From NCBI GenBank assembly GCA_022315425.1, contig JAIUPT010000052.1, forward strand, positions 47,138-111,137: a stretch of DNA of 64,000 nucleotides. The letters are read 5' to 3'. Both the position numbers and the translations under genes were made by a program. This DNA is from Pseudevernia furfuracea (lineage: Eukaryota; Ascomycota; Lecanoromycetes; Lecanorales; Parmeliaceae). Below the pieces are notes generated by a model that was not told the DNA's origin, did no database searches, and was given only the letters and a program-made list of their open reading frames with translations. Of this stretch, positions 61,001-64,000 are shown in pieces; position 1 is the first letter of the stretch, and every line of letters starts with the position of its first letter.

Positions 61001-61147
61001 TGAAGATCTCACCTCCCTAAGACGTTCTTGGTCTTTGGCCGACCGTCCGAGAGGCTGTTAGCAAGTGTTGCAGCTGCGTTCGAAGGTCCGGCGCCCTCGT
61101 CAGGGGTACACATATCGCTGCCCCGTCACAAAGTCGCGCAGCGCCAT
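52081..61147 (-). CDS. PEX5: PEX5, peroxisomal targeting signal 1 receptor
   Basis: Cytosolic receptor that binds PTS1 cargo with its TPR half and docks at PEX14/PEX13 through N-terminal WxxxF/Y motifs. Exon 1 (61147-61013) reads MALRDFVTG and, after indel repair, a conserved Cys and GRSAKDQERLRE. Others: from 60868 (IPGVQGLPGPSVYGG), 59812-59685 (DQCRLRDRSTIMARQMYATQ), about 59330-59255 (DWERLYTQ), 58325-58162 (WADQF, WANEF), 57537-57271 (WADEF, WANDF; KFLQFISKMSRGE), 56341-56243 (WASEF), 55562-55403 (WANQF, WADQF, WMEEF), 54889-54745 (AAEYVFKANNPFMDD), 54258-54130 (TPR, NVDAWRLLGTVHAENDDD), 53546-53334 (VLLSLGVSYTNELDQRRAL), 52866-52641 (LGVLYNLSRNYDRAITAFRT, then NYMRAWTNMGI) and 52229-52081 (ASARYYVRALSLNPQAVNVW), stopping at 52081-52083. 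The 5' third (58.9-60.9 kb) is only partly resolved. One-base indels occur in at least five exons. Confidence 0.93.
52494..52562 (+). repeat. (GGAAA)n microsatellite
   Basis: Run of aaagg/ggaaa pentamers in the PEX5 intron between the last two exons. It creates opposite-strand open frames of Lys/Glu/Arg and Phe/Leu/Ser that are not proteins. Confidence 0.9.
55985..56135 (+). repeat. About 21-bp minisatellite in a PEX5 intron
   Basis: Seven or so degenerate copies of a unit like ctggatgcatgtaagtgccct between exons 56243 and 55562. Confidence 0.8.
56433..56846 (+). mobile_element. MITE-like element with about 50-bp terminal inverted repeats, in a PEX5 intron
   Basis: The left end gctccaggctgccgcctta and ggaggctcccgtcatgattgctg is mirrored by the right end, which as plus-strand sequence reads cagcaatcgtaacagaagcc and tcctaagctggcagcccggagc. 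A second, inner inverted pair (56468-56510 against 56572-56618, gctgaaaagcgtacac versus gtgtacgctttttagcaa) makes a strong hairpin. No ORF. Fragments of the same terminus lie at 5388, 13776 and 14536. Confidence 0.75.
57271..57271 (-). other. Non-canonical GC splice donor
   Basis: The PEX5 exon 57537-57271 ends CAG followed by GCAAGC instead of GT. The frame and the next acceptor (caaag|GAGGTG) agree with this junction, so it is a plausible GC-AG intron. Confidence 0.6.
58283..58549 (-). repeat. Triplicated exon-like unit in PEX5
   Basis: Three head-to-tail copies at 58283-58338, 58411-58466 and 58494-58549, each with tctgctgccac, aaggctgctgcatgtgcatg and cgcccgcct-like ends. On the minus strand each gives an AG acceptor and HMHMQQPSVAA. 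Only the left-most copy (58325) continues into the WADQF/WANEF exon. The right-most ends GAG|GTGGCC, a usable donor. The middle one has no clear donor. Confidence 0.85.
58884..58925 (-). repeat. Fourth, diverged copy of the PEX5 exon unit
   Basis: On the minus strand this reads GMQQPSTAAYT, matching the QQPSVAA core of the three copies at 58283-58549. It is more diverged. Confidence 0.45.
59840..60125 (-). repeat. About 140-bp tandem duplication in the PEX5 5' region
   Basis: aaggactgcaagccaactgc starts at 59840 and 59983. The following gctcatgcactgcatgggctt and gctctgccatg/gctttgcaatg words repeat in the same order. Each unit ends close to ctttctgccc-like sequence resembling the acceptor of exon 59812-59685, so it looks like another duplicated intron-exon border. 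Confidence 0.8.
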
Positions 61148-61672
61148 CTTGGCCGATGATTCCAAGACTTGGGATCTACCTAAATCGGCCAGCTATTCCC
61201 TCACAAGCTGTTTTGACATGGCGCTGAGCTGTATTGACTTGTAAGGCATGCACGTGAACCTAACAGGTTAGTCACAGCTTTGTCAAAACTCTTTTGGTCC
61301 ACAGGTTTGACCCTGGTGACTGGCCCGGCCGGCGTAACGTGGGGCAAACTTGATCGTCTGCATGTTGTAGCGCTTCTGCAGGCTCCGTTCTGAACATGGT
61401 CTGCGAGATAGAAGCTCCAAAATGTCAATTTAGAATGACGGGATGTCACGTATGCTGAAGTTCTGTCTTGTCCAAATGAGCTTTGCAGCGCACGAGCACA
61501 TCGTGAGCTTTTTACACCAGTACGGTCACAAAAGATAGTAGCTGTCATCGTCAGTCGCAAGATGTCAGCGTGAGCAGCAGTTTTGTTCGCTGAAGGTGTG
61601 CAGCAAAACGCCGAGAGGTGCAGCAGCTGCTCTCAACCGTTCATGAAACACATACAAAGCATTTTAATGCAG
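61148..61672. promoter_or_regulatory. Probable bidirectional promoter between PEX5 and the coiled-coil gene
   Basis: CG-rich compared with the surroundings. It lies between the PEX5 ATG (61147) and the first plus-strand coding content (about 61563-61673). No specific element is identified. Confidence 0.35.
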
Positions 61673-63755
61673 ATATGGTCGAGAACTGCACGAAGCGTCA
61701 CTGCTGCGTAACAAATTGCTGTCGAGGGCTGTGGACGTCATAATCAGCCTGCAGTCAGACACAGACAACCTCTTAACAGCAGCAGACCTGCAGCATGATG
61801 GTGCTTTGCATCTAGGAGCAGAGTCGCCCCAGAGGAGGGCTCCAGGCTGCTAAGTTGCCAGAACCCACAGCTATACAGCACGCCTGCCATTCAGATCCCT
61901 GCACGATTCAGGTCCACCGCTGCTGGTACCGCTAACTCTGACCACGCCTTTCAGCGCAACATGTACGGTGCAGCTGAGCAGCGAACTTGCTGCTGAAACG
62001 GGCATATGATGTTATCAGCAATTTGCAGGTATGCCGTGCAACTCATGCACCACTGCGTGATGACAGAGAGTCCTGCCAACATTGCTAAATCGTGCAGATT
62101 ACGCCCCTTTACCCCTGTATGCATTTCACAGAATGATGACAACGTGAAGCAATCTTGAAGCTCAAGCAGTTTAGTGGTGCCCTCCGCCTCTGTGTCAGCA
62201 GTCCATGGTGTACACAGTCTAAAGCAGCATCTCACAATACATGTCCACCATCTTTTGACCAGGAAATTTGCCTTGCCGACTGATGTGGATGGGTTGGTAG
62301 AAGAGTTTCAGTGTGTTACTGAAGCCTCACCCAGTAGCCCTGTCAGCCCTGTGCACAAGGCAGCAGCCCTCATGCTCTGTTGCCTCACAAAACAGGTATA
62401 CAGCCAGCCGCTCCTGTTGCCCTTTATATCTAGCCAGCTGCTCTCGTTGCCCTGCAATCATTCCCAGGCTTCATGCTGGTGAACTGACTGACCTTGCTGA
62501 GCGTCGTTTGTCGAGCACATTGGGCAGGCAGCTATGCATGTAGCAAGGAAGAAATATCAGGATCCCCACTTGATCCATTGCATTGCTCAGCACACCAAGT
62601 TACAATGAGCCCTTGCAGATACAGCTGTTGTAGTGTTAGATGCCAGTAGTTCACAGACTTTGACATTTGCAATAATGCCTGATCAGAGGGCACAATCAGC
62701 AGGTCCTATTGCTGTGCCAAATTTGGCTGGTACAGTATGATGGGTGCTCTTAACATGTTCATCACCAAATGTTTGAGGCAAGCACAGTTGCCTGAAAAAC
62801 AGTAACAGTTTTTGGCCAAACTCCATTGATCATGAACGCAGGCAAACCAACAAAAAGAACCATTGATGATGTTTGGTTCATCTCATGACATTTCATAAAC
62901 ACTAGCTAGTTTTCACAACATCATCAGCTCACTGGCATGACAGTTTGATACATACAGCTATTTGGTGCATACAGCTATATGGTGCATACAGCTAGTTGCA
63001 CGCATTTTCAACAAATTGCATGATGACAGTCCGTTCTGTGCTTGCTATAGGTGATGGTCTGGTGGATATCATGCGCACAGCTGCAGCCACCTCAGCAGCG
63101 GCAGCACGCCTAAGATCCGCGAGCAGGGCAAGCCCGTGTATTGCCTGCACTGATAAAGCTGCAGCAGCTTTTGTACCACTGTTGCTGATGTCAACTGCAG
63201 ATATATGAAGCAAAACGGCATGCAGCCTAGTGGCAAATGACAGGCAGCTTGTTAACGCATCTGTCCTTGCTGCCAGTCCATGTGCACAGCTGTGGAGTAC
63301 CATACTTGCCCAGCAGTGAACTGTAGCACCAAGCACATCTTATGGCAGCAGGCCTCTTGAGACCAATCGCTTTGACTACAGGAAAACACTTACGAAAAAA
63401 GAATGGCTTTCAGGGTGGCAGCGTCTGAAAGACATTTATGGCCAGGTTCATAATGTGATTCTACATTGCTGGAAACTCATTAGCAGTGATGATTTGGAGC
63501 CTGTCACGCCTCAAGCTCCATGTTTCAATATGAGCAGTCGCTGCAGAGGTTGCAATTGGGTCTGACTCATGACGGTGTGGTGCAGAGCAAGCTCAGAGGC
63601 AGGCTCAGGAAGCCGAGGAGTCTCAGTCACGTGCAGCGGAAGAAGAGGCAAAGGCAGAGCGGCTGGCAGACCAAGCTGAGCGGCGAGCCATGCAGGAACA
63701 GGACAAGGGGAATCTGGCCGCAGCTGTGGCTGCATCCTCCACAGCATCCAGGTGA
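61563..63755 (+). CDS. Unrecognised coiled-coil gene, truncated by repeats or the window edge
   Basis: Several plus-strand exon-like pieces share orientation. 61615-61800 includes EVQQLLSTVHETHTKHFNAD and, after one indel, LLRNKLLSRAVDVIISLQSD, with a GTGCTT donor. 62263-62395 reads KFALPTDVDGLVEEFQCVTE and HKAAALMLCCLTKQ with clean AG and GTATAC borders. 63352-63445 reads PLETNRFDYRKTLTKKEWLS and GWQRLKDIYGQ with clean borders. About 63513-63754 reads FQYEQSLQRLQLGLTHDGVV and, after one indel, an Ala/Glu/Gln coiled coil (EEAKAERLADQAERRAMQEQ) ending at AG|GTGATT. Phases of the 62263 and 63352 exons require another exon between them. No family is recognised. That these pieces form one gene is inference. 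Confidence 0.45.
62949..62996 (+). repeat. 17-bp tandem repeat
   Basis: Three copies of tacagctatatggtgca. Confidence 0.85.
62992..63336 (-). other. Open minus-strand frame, possible exon or shadow
   Basis: 114 codons open, Ala-rich and helical (AVDISNSGTKAAAALSVQAI, then LALLADLRRAAAAEVAAAVR). It would run against the neighbouring plus-strand exons. It could be a small HEAT-like exon, or the shadow of plus-strand coding in the same stretch (SAAAARLRSASRASPC). Undecided. Confidence 0.25.
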
Positions 63756-63784
63756 TTTTCAGACGTTGCTCCAACAGTGCAGCA

Positions 63785-64000
63785 AGAAGAGGGCAAAAAC
63801 AGGGGAGGAGGGAGGAGAGGGGAGGAGGGAGAGGGGAGGAGAGGAAGAGGGGGAGGAAAGGGGGGAGGAGGGAGAGGGAGAGAGAGGGGGGAGGGGGAAG
63901 GGGGAGAGAGGGAGGGAGGGGAGAAGGGGAGAGGCGAGGGAGAGGAGGGAGAAGAAGGGGGAGAGAGGGGGGAGGGAGGAGAGGGAGGAAGGAGGAGAGG
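63785..64000 (+). repeat. G/A-only low-complexity tract running off the window
   Basis: Over 200 bp of imperfect ggagga/gggagag repeats with almost no pyrimidines on the plus strand, starting about 30 bp after the last coiled-coil exon. Confidence 0.95.

Noticed and set aside
1..64000. tRNA or rRNA genes
   Set aside because: No cloverleaf-type box pairs or rRNA core words were noticed by eye. A covariance-model scan was not possible, so short RNA genes could be missed.

Overview
This is nuclear DNA from a eukaryote with many spliced genes. It most resembles a green alga; Trebouxiophyceae-like is my inference from gene content, not a sequence match. Genes carry short exons (about 75-270 bases) split by GT-AG introns that usually end in tgcag. 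The non-coding DNA is CA/TG- and CAG-rich. HslU is normally absent from land plants. It occurs here together with a CYP61/CYP710 sterol C-22 desaturase, a PEX5 receptor of the plant/algal kind, and a ferritin-like desiccation-related protein that appears to carry cellulose-binding-like modules. No prokaryotic operon, tRNA, rRNA or CRISPR array was seen.

Layout. 1-0.8 kb: 5' part of a CYP61/CYP710 P450 (minus). 3.4-10.7 kb: HslU/ClpY ATPase (plus), with a 129-bp tandem duplication across one splice acceptor. 12.2-18.4 kb: a clean 10-exon gene (minus) for a secreted-end, EGF-like, single-pass membrane RING E3 ligase of 518 residues. 18.7-19.2 kb: CCDC12/Cwf18 splicing factor (plus), divergent from the RING gene. 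19.3-34 kb: gene-poor and repeat-rich. It holds a 5'-truncated LINE with a 10-bp target-site duplication and several copies of a dispersed repeat family. 34.4-35.6 kb: a gene of unknown function with a transit-peptide-like N-terminus (minus). 36.1-40.5 kb: a secreted protein with two CBM1-like modules and a Ferritin_2 (desiccation-related) domain (plus). 40.5-46.8 kb: unresolved coding-like fragments. 46.8-48.7 kb: sequence of visibly different composition. 49.8-51.1 kb: two unrecognised exons. 52.1-61.1 kb: PEX5 (minus), with many WxxxF/Y motifs, tandemly repeated exon-like units and a MITE in one intron. 61.6-63.8 kb: an unrecognised coiled-coil gene (plus), divergent from PEX5. The window ends in a long G/A tract.

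Sequence quality is uneven. The RING gene and CCDC12 read through perfectly. HslU, the P450, the ferritin-like gene and PEX5 each need several one-base corrections, mostly in short homopolymers. I read this as residual long-read indels, although local decay cannot be excluded. Exon coordinates are my own splice-site readings and carry no transcript support.

The recognisable genes serve separate organelle tasks: mitochondrial proteolysis (HslU), peroxisomal import (PEX5), membrane sterols (P450), splicing (Cwf18), membrane-protein ubiquitination (RING) and wall or desiccation biology (CBM-ferritin). They are not an operon-like unit. Two close divergent pairs (RING/Cwf18 and PEX5/coiled-coil gene) may share promoters.
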